Shown: one piece after another, positions 35,500 through 49,000 of the stretch
Layout of the letters: every line of letters begins with the position of its first letter
Numbering within the stretch: the first letter of the stretch is position 1
Assembly (NCBI GenBank): GCA_028015205.1
Contig: CM051516.1
Coordinates: forward strand, 33,742,230-33,806,229
Direction of reading: 5' to 3'
Length of the DNA: 64,000 nucleotides
DNA from: Mytilisepta virgata
Taxonomy: Eukaryota > Mollusca > Bivalvia > Mytilida > Mytilidae
Translations under genes and position numbers: made by a program
Notes under the pieces: model-generated
Database searches by the model: none
What the model was told of the DNA's origin: nothing
Seen by the model: only the letters and a program-made list of their open reading frames with translations

Positions 35500-36035
35500 A
35501 CCTCATCGCTCTTCTCTTGCTCCGTGCTGTTTTTTACTGCTCCTCGCTGCTCAGGACTATACTTATCAATGCTCTTTGCTGCTCATCGCTACTCAGAACA
35601 ACTTTCTCTCGCTCATTTCGGTTTTGAGGAGGAGGAAGCGGAGGTGGGATTCTTTATCTGGGTTTCGTTATAAATCATCTCTTGGTCTCGTTGATTTTTT
35701 CGATGGACATCAAGGATGGCTGCGGCTATGTAACGCGGACCTGAAAGAGAGCACCCTTAAGAAACTGAAATTTTAGAGCCCCTCAGCAGTGAAGAGAATC
35801 AAACAACTCGCAAAGATACAAGGAAAACAGACTTTCGACTATCTGGAAAGTTGTCTGGTGACAACCAAGTCCAAGAACACCAATACCAAGACAAGAAGAA
35901 AATGACCTCTCTTCCTTCTCCTCTCCCTCCTCCGATGAGCTGTAAAGAGCACCACAGAGCAGAAGAGCACTGAAGAGCAACACAGAGCAAGAGAAGAGCA
36001 AACTGAGTACAATACAGAGCAGCGATGAACGATAG
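35500..36035. repeat. GCTC-rich imperfect inverted repeat, about 530 bp
   Basis: The left side repeats GCTC motifs (CGCTCTTCTCTTGCTC) and the right side has the complementary GAGC pattern (GAGCAAGAGAAGAGC), with AGGAGGAGGAAG opposite CTCCCTCCTCC. Pairing is imperfect; it may be an old foldback element. Confidence 0.45.
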
Positions 36036-36187
36036 CAGACAACTAATTACAATTAACCTATGTATAACATTTAAACGGTAAAGTTAATTGATTCGTAAAG
36101 TAATATAAATAAATATAATATTTAGCACTTGATATATACATCATGTTCATCATAATAGGATAGAGCCATGGAAGAAGGAAATTAAAA

Positions 36188-37639
36188 CAAGAGGCTCACA
36201 GGGCTCAGCCTGTATCGCTCACCTGTGAGCCACAAACTTTTGATTTGATTTGATGAATTAGTTTGATTTCTGGAAATATTGTAAGGGACGAGATCAAAAG
36301 TTCAATGTAGGATAAAAAAAGTTAATTCAAATAGTTTGGGGGTGGGGGTTAAAAATCGCTGTAAGTTTTGTTATCCTACATCGATTTATAGATTGAAAAA
36401 TTCAAGCTCGGCCCTAACATATGTTTGGACTTTTAAAGCAAATAAAAGCCATCAAATCGTACCGAAAAGCAAATTTTTGGCCGAGTGTATTGGGGCAAAA
36501 TCAATCATAGTATCTACGCCGTTCAAACACTTTATCGATCGTGAATTTTGAATGATATGTATAAAATTATAATTTAACAGTGCCTTTTTTTATTCATAAT
36601 CATACATAAAATACACATCACTTTTTTCCAATATTTTTTAAAAGTGATGTCCAAGTCAATATACAGAACAAACATACATTGTTGAGGAAAAACAGGACCC
36701 ATGATACATAAAGTATACTCTCAAAGCATATGCCCATATTGGTCAATCAATTTTTCCCAAATTAAGTTAAGAGGGGGTGGGGGGTCAGTGAAAAAACTAT
36801 GTGAATTAAGTTTTTTATCCTACATTGAACTTTTGATCTCGTCCCTAAATGACTTCCATAGATGCTTCATACCAAGTATAAGTTCATTTGGCCAAACGGT
36901 TTCAGAGGAGAAGAATTTAAAAATTTGACCAATGAGAACATATAAAGGCTTCTGGTGGCCATTTTGTTTCGCGGACTATGATAAATTGTGCAAAGTTTGT
37001 ATCGGTGCTCCATACCAAAATTTAGTTCATTTGGTTTTACGGTTTCAGAGGAGAACAAGTTTAAAATTTCAACCAATCAGAACATGTAATGCTCATGGCG
37101 GCCATTTTGTTTCATGGACGTGGATGATTTATGCAAATTTTGTAAAGGACCTTCCATAGATGCTCATACCAAAAAAAAAAAAAAAAAATCGATTCATTTC
37201 GCTTTACGGTTTCAAGGGAGAAGAAGTTTTAAATTTCAACCAATCAGAAAATGTAAATGTTCATGGCGGCCATTTTGTTTCAGGGACCAAGATGATTTAT
37301 GCAAACTTTGTAAAGGACCTTCCATAGATGCTCCATACCAAAAATCAGTTCATTTGGCTTTACGGTTTCAGAGGCCAAGAAGTTTTAAATTTCGACCAAT
37401 CAAAACATGTAAATGCTAATGGCGGCCATTTTGTTTGACGGACCGGGATGATTTTTCAAACTTTGTAAAGAACCTTCCATAGAAGCTTCAGGCCAAGTTT
37501 CAGTTCAATAGGTCCAGGGGTTTCAGAGGAGAAGATGAAAATGTAAAAGTTTACAGACGGACAGACGACGGACAATGGACGACGGACGCCAAGTGATGCT
37601 AAAAGCTCACATGTCCTTTTAGTGCAGGTGTGCTAAAAA
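36188..37639 (+). mobile_element. non-autonomous element with internal GCGGCCAT repeats
   Basis: Same family as 6904-8459: begins GAGGCTCACAGGGCTC, ends AAAAGCTCACATG, then GTGCTAAAAAG. The GGCCATTTTGTTT block recurs at about 36954, 37097, 37265 and 37421. It is interrupted by the MITE at 36284-36846, so the original element was about 0.9 kb. Confidence 0.75.
36284..36846. mobile_element. MITE with ~45-bp terminal inverted repeats, copy 1
   Basis: Ends AGGGACGAGATCAAAAGTTC and its complement, paired over about 45 bp. The interior has GTTTGGGGGTGGGGG and a G-rich counterpart. Nested in 36188-37639. A shorter copy is at 46097-46430. Confidence 0.88.
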
Positions 37640-38732
37640 GGGATTTGAATGAATCATGTGTGAATCATGTGAATGGAATATTTTATTATTTAATACATCT
37701 TAATCCTACCTAATATAGAACAAGATTAAGTTGAAAGGAGCAAAATACAGTAGAATGCGGGACTTGATGGGAGTGCACATTTTGGTCTCTTTTATAAAAA
37801 AATCTACAAGATTTACTTTGAACTGAAAAAAAACGAACGCAAATTATTCGTTAATCGGAACAATCACTACATTATTTGTACTATCTTTTATTGACAAGTT
37901 CTCTTCCGGTCGTAGCGATGCGCATGCGATTTGGTTGTGAACCCAAACATTCCATGGATTCACTGTGGATAGGATAGACATGGTAATATTCGTAAAGAAA
38001 TTGCATTAATCAGTGGTGAATTTCTTCCATTGAATTTCCTAATCTGGTCAATCGATTAAAGCCTGACTTTGGCCGTCTTGCATATTCAAATAAACCTTCA
38101 GACAATTTCATTTAAACATGTTTAAACTCGGCTAAAACTCAAAATGTTTTCCCATTAATAAATGAATAAATACATAATTTGCAATTGCCGCAGGGTTTGA
38201 CACTAACTTTTTTGGTAGGTAGACCGAGGGCTAGTAAAATTCACCAAGCAAGACAAAATATTAAACAATAATTCAATATAACAAACATTGTAAACAGTGC
38301 ATGTAAATCAAACTAAATATTAGCTGTCTCCTGATCTCAGTAAAAGGAGAGACATATAAATTGTTTTATATGTCTCTGGTAAAAGTGATTGTTTCGTACT
38401 TTGAAGTAAGATTGTAGACCGGGTTATAGGACACCTCGGACCGTGTGAATTAACGACATTTATCCTGCAAGTACGCTTTTAGCTGATCAATATAGCCTGC
38501 CCAATATTGTTTTTCGATATTTGGTCAATAGCCCAATATAGTCACCTGGTACCGTTGTCCTCACATTCAACCATATTTTGCATTCTATATGGTTCACAGT
38601 GATTATGATGTCTTGTGTCCCTAGATTACGCACCAAAAATGGCTCTTCTTCAAGTCATCTATAATTGTTCCATTTTCATGCCTTTTCACTCAAAAATATA
38701 AGAATTTAGTGTTGCAGGATAAAAACAATGTG

Positions 38733-38864
38733 TGTACATTTTCAGAAAATATAAAGTTTATTTGTACTCGTCATGAAACGGACGAGAAATGCTCGGTAAA
38801 CCTTGCATTTCTTACCATTTCTAAGGCTCGTACAAATAAACTTTATATTTTCTGACAATGTACA
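38733..38864. repeat. 132-bp inverted repeat
   Basis: Arms of about 33 bp, TGTACATTTTCAGAAAATAT onward, pair with the segment ending ATTTTCTGACAATGTACA. Likely a small foldback element upstream of ARMC2. Confidence 0.65.
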
Positions 38865-39796
38865 TATATTGTATATTGATTGTTCACACCTTTAATTACA
38901 ACTGATGAGTTTTAACATATAGTAAAAACTAATTTGGACCTTTATGTAGGTTACTAATCTATCCCTGGACAAGTTTCAAAAGGTCTCATGGTGATATATC
39001 TGTATAACACCTTGTTAATGATCAAATTACCTACAGGTGGTCAATTTGATCAGTAATGATGACAATAACATAATGTATTTTCCTGATATACTCAATAATC
39101 TAATCATTGCGTATAATTCTGATTGTCAATCTAAAATATTCATTTTAATATTAGTTACTCATAATTTTTATCTCTAACTTAGAAACAGACAAGAAAATCT
39201 TTAATATTTTGTATTTTTCAAATTGACTTTATTTGCTAAATAAAAGTATATTATTATTTATATCTTATCCATTCAGTAAATTCGGCCCATTTCGGTCAAC
39301 ATTGATCCATTTTTGTCCATTATCAGTCCAGTTTTGGTACATTATTAGTTCGTTTTGGTACATTTTGTTCAGTTTCGGTAAATGCACTAGCCCACTAAAA
39401 AATCAATATTTCTGATTTTTTTGCAACAATTTATCCAATAGAAACAAAACATACTGTGTCTAAGGAATTGCACTACATGTAAAAATGAAAATAATGATTT
39501 AACATAGAATAAATGGTTTTACAAACTGTAGAATAGTAATTTCACATTGTTTTCTCGTGTTTTAAATTTTCTCTGTCGAACATATATGGTTTAAAAATTT
39601 AAGCTTTACAAAATATTAAGTTTTATGTGAATGAATTTATGAGAAATAAATCATGTTTGTGAATTCTGTAACGTAAATGCATTTTGATAATAACAAGCCT
39701 TAGGCTGTCATACATGTAAGTATATAAAAATATTAAACCTTCTATCCAAATAAGCTTAGTACTTAACTTGACAAAAAATATATCTTTTGTTTACAG

Positions 39797-39808
39797 ATGA
39801 TGCCATAG
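39797..39808 (+). promoter_or_regulatory. minimal upstream ORF in the ARMC2 leader
   Basis: Directly after the likely acceptor, ATGATGCCATAG gives two upstream start codons and an immediate stop, 16 nt before the main ATG and in a different frame. If this exon end is transcribed as drawn, ribosomes must scan past or reinitiate. The transcript start was not determined. Confidence 0.4.
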
Positions 39809-39824
39809 ACAAAACAGAATCACA

Positions 39825-42800
39825 ATGGAATCTAAGAAAACCAAACCAGAAAGACCATTTTATATACCCCCACAGAATGTACCTACACCTTCTGAAATCA
39901 TTAGTGATGCCAAGAGAAGTATTAAAAATCCTAGATCCCTACCAACAAAGAGACCATTTACTCCTAGAGATGAACGTAGAAGTCTGTTTCCTACAAGTAC
40001 ATGTAGAAATCCAGAATCACGACCACCCAGTGCTTTCAGGTTCCCATAATATTTTGTATTATTTTTTTTTAATAAATTGATATGTTATTACAGAGATATA
40101 TTTTGTTCCTTCACAAATCTTCTTTTTGTAATGAGATAACAACCCCAAAACAGAATCCAGAAGTATGCATAGAGGTCAATATATAGCCTTAAACAATGGT
40201 CTGTTTTAAAATTAAGAAATAATTCATTGCAGCCATATATTGTTAGAGATTTTAATATGAGTAACATAATTTGAGCAAAATAATGTTACCGGTACCCATA
40301 TTAAACTCTAACTTGAATATATGGCTCCCATGAATTATTTCGATTCTGGATGACAAAAGCGGAAATTAGGTATTATAAATAAAGCAGTAAGGCAATGTCT
40401 TTTCATGTAAAAGCCATTTTGATTTGTAACTTCTGAAAAAGAAATCAAAAACCATAGAAAAGTAAACCCAATAATTCATTTGATTTTATTGTATTTTGGA
40501 GCAAAAAAAGCCCAAACAATTGTAGTATTTTCCTGTTCTGACAGTTCCTCTGGTGAGATTCAAAAGAATGGAGTTGTGATTTTGACTATGAAGTCAGGTG
40601 CCTACACTACCCATAATAGATCGAAATGTTTAATACACTTTGTTTGCATAGGGAAAGCAGCACACCATATTAGAATACTTGATTTTATCCTGTACAAGAA
40701 TTATGAATAAAAAATATGTAAGAAGTTCAATAAAAAGAATTACAAAATAATACTTTAGATGATTAAAAAAAATAATGATTAACATCATATGATAAGTGTT
40801 ATAGACTGGTGAACTGTGATTTCTATTTTGTAGTCTAGGGTCCAAGCATTTTGATGGTCCAGAATCCAGACCTGTATCAGGGACTAGACTTAGTCCTTTA
40901 GATCATGTAAGTTTTATTTACAATGAAAATGTTATCTCACAATTACTCTAATTAAAAGCACATATTTATTTCATATATATAATTCAATCAATTCCTAAAG
41001 TTAGCTTTCATTCTACCTCATACACACTGTACATGTTATCCGGATTGAATTTTTGTGTTTAGCTCTATCGTTACTTCTTTATCTTTGTGGATTCCTTGGT
41101 TAGTGGGAAATGGGGAACCTAGTATTCATGGAAATACAAGACAAGCAAATAAGGAAACCACAAAATTAGATATTCTGCAAAAACAACTTCTTCACAATTC
41201 ACGAAAAGCTTACACATGAAAATAAATGAATCCACACTTAAACAGTTGTATACATGTACCAGTAAAATTCTGTCGGTCAATTGATTATTTTGGAATTATA
41301 CCTCACTCATATAAGTAAATTTTATTATTATATGAATATTTTTTTTTGTATTTTCTGATTGGATGAGAAATGTCTAAAAGGTCTTGAGTACTCAGTAACT
41401 GAGAAGTATTTAAATTTATTGCAAGAATTCAGATTGCACGGTTATAGGATTAAAATAGATCCTGATCAGTCAAGTGGAATGTGATAGTGACTGATTTGTT
41501 CTTAAAATAGAAAGTACAGTTGTATAATATCACTTTAGATTTATTTAGAACAATTCCTGAATGATTTCAATTGTATAAAAGATGGTGTTTCTGTGTTCAT
41601 GTGGATGGGCATCAGTGTCATACAGAAATAGTCTCTGGTTTTCAGAAAATAAGCTGTATCCCTTTCAATGAAATCCATTGATAAGCAGCAAATTTTACAT
41701 CGCTAAATTATAGAAATTACTCTAAATGAATAATATGGCTATTTTTAACAGATCCATTAAATAAAAATTGACCAAATAAAAAAGGGCTTTGTTATTTTTT
41801 GTTCCATTAAAAAACAATTGAGGAGATGTGAGATGTGTTTTTAATCACTGATATATCTGAGATACGTTTGTTATGGTATGTAGTAACTTTCAGTCGGCAC
41901 ACTATTCACTTAATCATCCATTTCAGAAACCTGGTATTGTATCTACATCTTTTCCTGAAGAAGTAAGCATTTGTTGTGTTGTAGTTTAATGGTTTGAAGT
42001 AGACAAACACAATTTAAAAGATTTTTTTTAAATTTTGTGAAAGAAAATAAGTGAAGACAGTGCAAATGTTTACTTTTTGTTCAGTTGCCAAAAAAAAACT
42101 TTTTAATCACAGATAAGCTGATTTAGTAGCTAGTATAAATATTTGTTTAATTATATTCATTTAATGTACATGTAGCATTGTTTTGATACACTGACAAGGT
42201 TGAATTGAAATAACAAAATAAAATGGCTGCAGTCCACATCTTTTAATGTTTTCAATACACATGTTATACATTGTTATCATTACACATATTATAAATTACA
42301 CCAAGGATGATTTATTTAGTCTAATAAAATGCAAAATTTTTGGTTGTTTGGTTGATAGCATTGGGTTATGTATTTATTACTGTAAAATAACTAAAATAAC
42401 TACAAGTAGTGAAATAAAATAATTAATTTATAGCAATGTAATATTATGTGTATGTCGAAACCAAAATTTAGCATGCAATATTGCTATCAAAATTTCCAGT
42501 GATATTTTCACTCAGTGAAAGATCGGTTTTTATTTAACGTCGTCAAGGGCGTTGCTAACCAATGACGTTTGTGATGCGAAAGATTCAAGAAGGGATCTAA
42601 GGAAAATATGACACTTTTGAAGCATTTTTTGTCTATTTTATCAATGTAATAAACAGTATAACTAATTCAAGAATTTGAATATTGAAAATATTCAACTCGT
42701 GACGGGAAAACACTAATAATTCCCTCATACACTGTGCGCATTTGTGAATTAAGGTGTTTTTCAGTCACTCGTTGAATATTTTGGGATATTCAAATTTTTG

Positions 42801-45800
42801 AATTAGTTATCCTATAATTATTTGATGTTTAAAAGATCTTGCTATACAATAAAAGGGTTATTGCTGGAATATAGGGAAATATTGTCCCTTGCAAAATAAT
42901 TGCACTCGTCCAATAAATTATTTAGCTTGGGACAAAAATCCAAAATATACATGCAATAACCCTATAATGTCTACTAATTAAATTTCTGATTCTGAGAATT
43001 ATTTGAGCTTTTGCAGTCATTATATAAAATGATTATATATTTTGTACAGTTTAGTTACATTCTTCATGTTAAGTTGTTTATTGTTGACAGACCTTTCATT
43101 TGGTTATGTAATCTAAACATGCATATTTTACTAATTTTTACACTATTTAAATGGTTCTATAGTAAAGCTTTGATATGAATTTAGGAACAACTGGTATCTT
43201 GAAGTAGATTTTTAAGTCCTATGACTGTTCTTGAGACCTTCAGTTACTTTAACAAACCAGTTACTCAATGTTTTATTATTTTCTTTGGCTTTAATTGACG
43301 TGTCTTCTCCTTCGTAATTATGTTATTGATAGTTGTATGTCATCCAATATATATTCTTTTTGAAGTACATATATTTGATAACTGTTCACAGTTACATTTC
43401 CATCGGTATATATTTTGTAAATCCATCTACTTGGAAATCATTCTCATAAAATAAGCTAAATTGCAAAATTGCATCTGTCTCAAAATTTGTAGAAATAAAG
43501 CACTAAAAAATAAGGGTTATCCAAAAAATAAAGTATTTTTTTATGCATATGGAGAATTTAAAAATCTTTAGAAACAGAAAAATTTTAGATTTTTTTTTTA
43601 TACACGTATCTTGCTAGAAATATGATAGAGTAGGTTTATTACATGGAATGTACAGGAACTGATTTCTAACAGTTTGTTTAAATACTTATTTGAAGAGTTA
43701 TATCTAAGGGCGATAACAGACTCTGTGTGCAGATGGAAATAAAGATTTTTTTCTATTATGTAGATCATAATGTATTTGTGGTTAATATTTCAGGCACCTC
43801 AGATACCAGATATTGACTTAGAAAGCAGTCAGCTACCTCCTAAACCCCCGTCTGATCCTAACAAGTCACAAAGGAAATCTTTCAGAAATAACCGATTGCC
43901 TTCTGGGAACACTGCCGAAGAATCATCAAGATCAGTAAAAACAACATCACTAACTGACTGTAAGATATAAATGTATTATATAAATATTTTCCAATATTTC
44001 AGAATAATAAATATGCTAAAAATATAGGAGGCAAGGAATCATTGTAACAAATAGATAAATTTTTCTATTGCAGATGTTTATAAAATTAATAGTATTTAAA
44101 AAGTGGTTTCATTCGAAATTTTTATTGCTATATCTTCAAAACAAATGACCAGCTTGCTTTTGGACTTCATTACACTTTAAGTGATATACAGTATCTTTAG
44201 ATATATGACAATATTTATGTTACAGTATCCAGACAGGTAAAACCAGATACACCTGAAATTGATACACCTAGGCGAGTAAATAGTGGACCAAAGGAGAGAA
44301 CTCCTGTAGAGGGTCATGAGGAAACAGAACCTGTTCCACTGGAAGAAAGAGGTGAAGGAGATGGAAAGGAAATGCCACATAGAGCTCCAAGTTCTGCTGC
44401 TGTCAGAAGTCCCACAGGAAGGTAAGAAATGCTACTAAGAGCTCCAAGTTGTTCTGCCATGAGAAGTCCATAGGAAGGTAATAAATATTACTTAGAGCTC
44501 CAAGTCTGCTGCTGTCAAAAGTCCCACATGAAGGTGGAACCTGACATAGAGCACAAATTTCTGTTAATGGAAGAAGTCTCATAGGAAGGAAGGAATGAAA
44601 TAACATAAATTTCAAAGTTTTTGCTGCTCATTAGCCCCCCATGATGGTAAGAAATACTACATAAAGGTTAGGAGTTATACAAAATGTTAAGAAATGCCAC
44701 AAAAAGCTCAGAACTTCTGTTGATGGCAGGAGCTCCACATAATGGAAAAGAAATGCAACACAGATTTGTAAGTTCAACTGGGCTCAGGTTTAACACTTGG
44801 AAGGTAGTGAAAAAATTTGAAAATATGATTTGCGACATAATGTTCCAGCGTTACTATTTATAAATAGTTAGAAATCCTATTTAAGTAAAAGATTTGTTGA
44901 ACAGTGCCATGTGCATATAGTTTTTGTTGGGGGCACTTATTTTAAGGTAAAAATTAAATGTGTGATTTTTGTTGTAGTGCAACCAATCGAGGAGAGAGTC
45001 GAGTTGGTAGTGGTGGTAGTAAGAGGACGTCTAGTGCCGGAAGTACAGGACGAACAGGTATTGAAAGTTTACTATTTATGACCTCCCTTATTACTAAAAC
45101 AATGCCTCAGTTATTTTATATATTCATGTGTGTAGGAATCTTACATTAAGAGTCACTTTGAAGAATGACTTTTTCGATCCGTAATGTTGGGAAACATGAC
45201 ATCATTAACATCTTGAACCATAAGACATTAAAAAGTATCGTTGAATTTGAGGACTACTAGAAGTGAAATTGCGCTACAAGGATAAAATAGATAAGGAATG
45301 TTGGATACCTTTTCTTCTAGCAAATAGGCTGGTTGCAGGATAAATTTGTTTATAACAGCAATAAACAGAACAGATTGAAAATTGAAACCAATTTATATGA
45401 CCTCATAATTATACCCCCGCTCCAAAGCAATCTATAGGTACGCCATATCTGGATACTTTTTTTTACCAAGGGAACATCAACTTCCTGCTTGATGACATCG
45501 TTTATTTTTCAACCTAATGGTTTTGCATAAAACATTTTTTATCACACTTTTGTCACAAGGCTTCTATAGGGGCACCGTATGTTGGATATGTTCCTCTTTG
45601 ACAACTTCATTTATTTTTCGGCTTTATGGTTTTGAATACAAAATATTTCATCACACTTTTCTCTGCCATTCATCGACCTTATCGGAAAAAAAGGGGGGTA
45701 TCGCTTGTGAGCAATGGCTCACAGTACATCTTGTTTTAGTTAGAAAGGATGGAAGAAATTTAAGGTTTAATTTGAACTGAATTCATTATTTACTTTTAAT

Positions 45801-46037
45801 GAATAAGCTAGTACATGAGAAATATGTGCTAGACACTGGCATTAAACTTTTTTGTGGAAATAAATACATATACATTATGATTATTGAAATGAAGGGTGTG
45901 AACATAACCATAAATTTGCTATGTTTTGTAAATAGGAAGTGCTGGTAAAAGGGAAGTGGAGGAAACACCAGAAGAAAGTGCATTTTTTACAGACAATATT
46001 GCCCCCTTTATAGAAAAAATGACTGCCTCAGCTAAAA
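39825..46037 (+). CDS. ARMC2: ARMC2 exons 1-7 (N-terminal motif and disordered linker)
   Basis: Exons: 1, 39825-40039 (coding part; probable acceptor AG ends at 39796); 2, 40834-40906; 3, 41927-41962; 4, 43794-43959; 5, 44226-44421; 6, 44978-45057; 7, 45936-46037. They encode about residues 1-289. The first 96 residues hold the family's most conserved N-terminal block. Exons 4-6 encode a Pro/Ser/Arg/Gly-rich linker with no visible fold, typical of the variable middle of the family. Exon 7 begins the acidic lead-in to the armadillo region (FFTDNIAPFIEKM). Exon 3 is only 36 nt and was placed by phase and by flanking AG and GTAAGC sites, so it is the least certain of the group. Exon 5 is followed by degenerate copies of its own 3' end. 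Confidence 0.88.
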
Positions 46038-49000
46038 GTAAGTTGTTTTACATGTTTTCAATGAAAAGTGACATGTTTAGAAAAAAAAGTTGTTTTAGGG
46101 ATGAGATCAAAAGTTCAATGTAGGATAAAAAACTTAATTCAAATAGTTTGGGGGTGGGGGGAGTAAAAATCGCTGCAAGTTTTGTTATCCGACATCGATT
46201 TTCGGATTGAAATAAGTGATGTCCAAGTCAATATACAGAACAAACATACATTGTTGAGGAAAAACAGGACCCATGATACAAAAAGTATACTCTCAAAGCA
46301 TATATGCCCATATTGGTCAATCAATTTTTCCCAAATTAAGAGGGGGGTGGGGGGGGGGGGGGTAGGGGTCAGTGAAAAAACTATGTGAATTAAGTTTTTT
46401 ATCCTACATTGAACTTTTGATCTTGTCCCTTATGAATATAGTTAATGAATTTTCCTTACACAAATAAAGAAAAAATAAGTATTTATTGTCAGCAAAGATG
46501 TGTAGATAGGTAGTTTAGAATTAAAGATTTTCCCATGTATATCAGAAATGTTACAGAGCCTCAAAAGTCTGAGGTCAAGTTATGAATTAAGATTGCGAAC
46601 AAGTACATGTATGACATATCTATGAAAGTTTCTGTTATAGGAACTATTATAATTGTATTCATCTTTATCTGTGAAAATGTAATGTATTTTTAGAAAAAGA
46701 TGCTGACAGTGTAATCAAACTGGTTGATGAGTTACATTCTATACTGCTGAAAGAAAACCTCCTGGGGAAAAACTGTAAACGAAGATCTGCCATATTAAAA
46801 TCAATTTTCAAGTTATTAGACTTAGATGATCCAAAAGTATTACTTAGATTGGCAAGACTGATATTAAGTGTAAGTAATAAATAAATATTACTTAGACTGG
46901 CTAGATTGATATGAGTTGTAAGTAATAAATAGTGTACTTACTCTATTTATTTGACACTAAAATACACCTATTTTTAAGGAAAATTGGAAAATCATCGAAA
47001 AAATAGAGTTTTTATATTTCCATCCACATTTTTGTCATTTTTTGACTCCATATGATCGACCTGGTCAAAGTACTTTAAGAATAGGCAATCAAAATAGTGG
47101 TTAATATTTGTGGTATTGTTATTTGATTATTTTGCTTTCATGATTTATCTTTTTGTACCTTAAAATTAACTACATTGAAATGTCTAATAAACAATGATAA
47201 GAGGATTTGTTTTGTAAAAACATTATTCATTTCATTTGAAAAATTTTAAATTTATTTATCTGAGAATAACGCAGTTGTGTTCCAAACTTGTTTCGGATTT
47301 CTTTTCAAAAGTAAACTTCCAGATAGATAAAATTTATTTAAAAATCGATCTTGTTCCAGTCAAATTTTTTAAGATAGATAGTTTAAATGGTTTTGAAAGA
47401 CGAAATAAACACTCGATGAGGACTGAAAGTAATTTACTTACCTAAGAAGTTAAAATTACTGACTGTGACCACCTGAGAACACTGATTGTAACTTTGACAA
47501 TTTTGAAATCGTCGAAAAAATAGTTATAAAAAAATTCAGTTTTCTTTGAATTTTCAAAAGTGTCGAATAATTAGGCCGTCCAATTATTAGGGTTATTACT
47601 GTAGTTATGTCTCTTACTGTGACTTACTATTATTCAAATACATGTATATTAGCAAAGCCTGTTGATACATGTACATTGTTTATATTAAGATTTATGAAGA
47701 ATTGCCAGGGATCTGCATAGATTTTTAACACGAGGCATTTATATCAATAAATTATTTCTGTTAGTTTAAATTATTACAGAATTTTTTTTTTATCTCAACC
47801 TCAGCTAAAATTTGTTTCCATGGAAATGCACTGACTATTTAGTGAATTATATAGAAAGAAAAAAGTTTTGAAAGAGGGTTAAAATATGCCCCCGACTGAA
47901 GGATACGAATGATTTTAAGTGAAATGCCTCTTAAACAAATCAACCATAAAATTTTTTATTTCAGTTTAAAGTCAGTGGAAATAACTTAACCAGTGTGTGT
48001 AAACTAGTCTTTAAAGTTAGTCGTAATGAAAAGAATGATCCAGAATTTCTGAGGGGTGATATATTAGGTAAGAAACTTATTTAAGAAGTGATCCTTGTTA
48101 AAAGAGCCAGAAGTTACTGTGTGTCCCACATACTCTGCAACTCATTTCATGATGAAAAAATCCAGAGATCATTACAATTCGTTACATTTCAAATAACAAT
48201 ATAATATATCTTAAAAGTCAAAGTTGGTTCAAACTTTTTTGAACAGAACCTGCAAATATTCAGCGAATTCACATTTATTTGTGCCGACGTCATACTTTAT
48301 GCAAAAATAAAATTGCATACAAAAAAATGGAAAATCTGATCTTGTAAAATATTTGAGGCATTTCAGCAGATGAATGTTCAGTAATTAATTATGGATATAA
48401 TATTTCTATTTTAATGAAATATTGGACATATGCAGTTTAAAAAAAACACACAGTTACATATGTAAGAATAGATTGACCATAATTTGATGAATATATTTTG
48501 CAACTTGATAAAGCCTAGTTTATCAATATGAACTACAATTTATAGATGTTTTGATAGGTCCTTAGAATGTTTAAGGGTTGTTGATGAATCCATAATGAAT
48601 ATATTGTGATGTTTTGAGCACATATTTTTAATATACATTTGTACCTTCAGCTGTAAATTTTCAAGCATTGATAAAGTGTCATGCAATAACCATATGAAGA
48701 GGTATACATCAGCCCTCTTGAACAATTCTTCTTTATAATTGAATGTACATTATTTCATAACTTTTATATATATATATATATATATAATTGAATGTACATT
48801 ATTTCATAACTTATTTATATATATATATATATATATATAATTGAATGTACATTATTTCATAACTTATTGTCTCGCCTGCGACGAAAGTCGCTGGAAGCGA
48901 GACATAGGTATAGCAATCCGGCGGCGAAGGCGACGGCGACGGCGACGGCGTTAACTTTTTGTAAAACCTTAATAACTTTTAAAGTATAATACTTACAATG

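Larger units (their letters stand above)
34693..39824. other. divergent intergenic region between LTN1 and ARMC2
   Basis: About 5.1 kb separates the two start codons. It must contain the LTN1 promoter and the ARMC2 promoter plus any 5' non-coding exons. Contents seen: degenerate GGACA/GATAG repeats, the TGACGTCA cluster, a GCTC-rich imperfect inverted repeat, a 1.45-kb element with nested MITE, and a hairpin at 38733-38864. Nothing recognisable was seen in about 38900-39780 apart from AT-rich sequence. No protein-coding gene was recognised. Confidence 0.6.

Noticed and set aside
34752..35776. Several 90-135-codon frames with repeated Ser/Pro/Tyr or EVTSPGNDVK peptides
   Set aside because: Read-outs of GGACA-type and 30-bp CRE repeats; no splice context or known domain.
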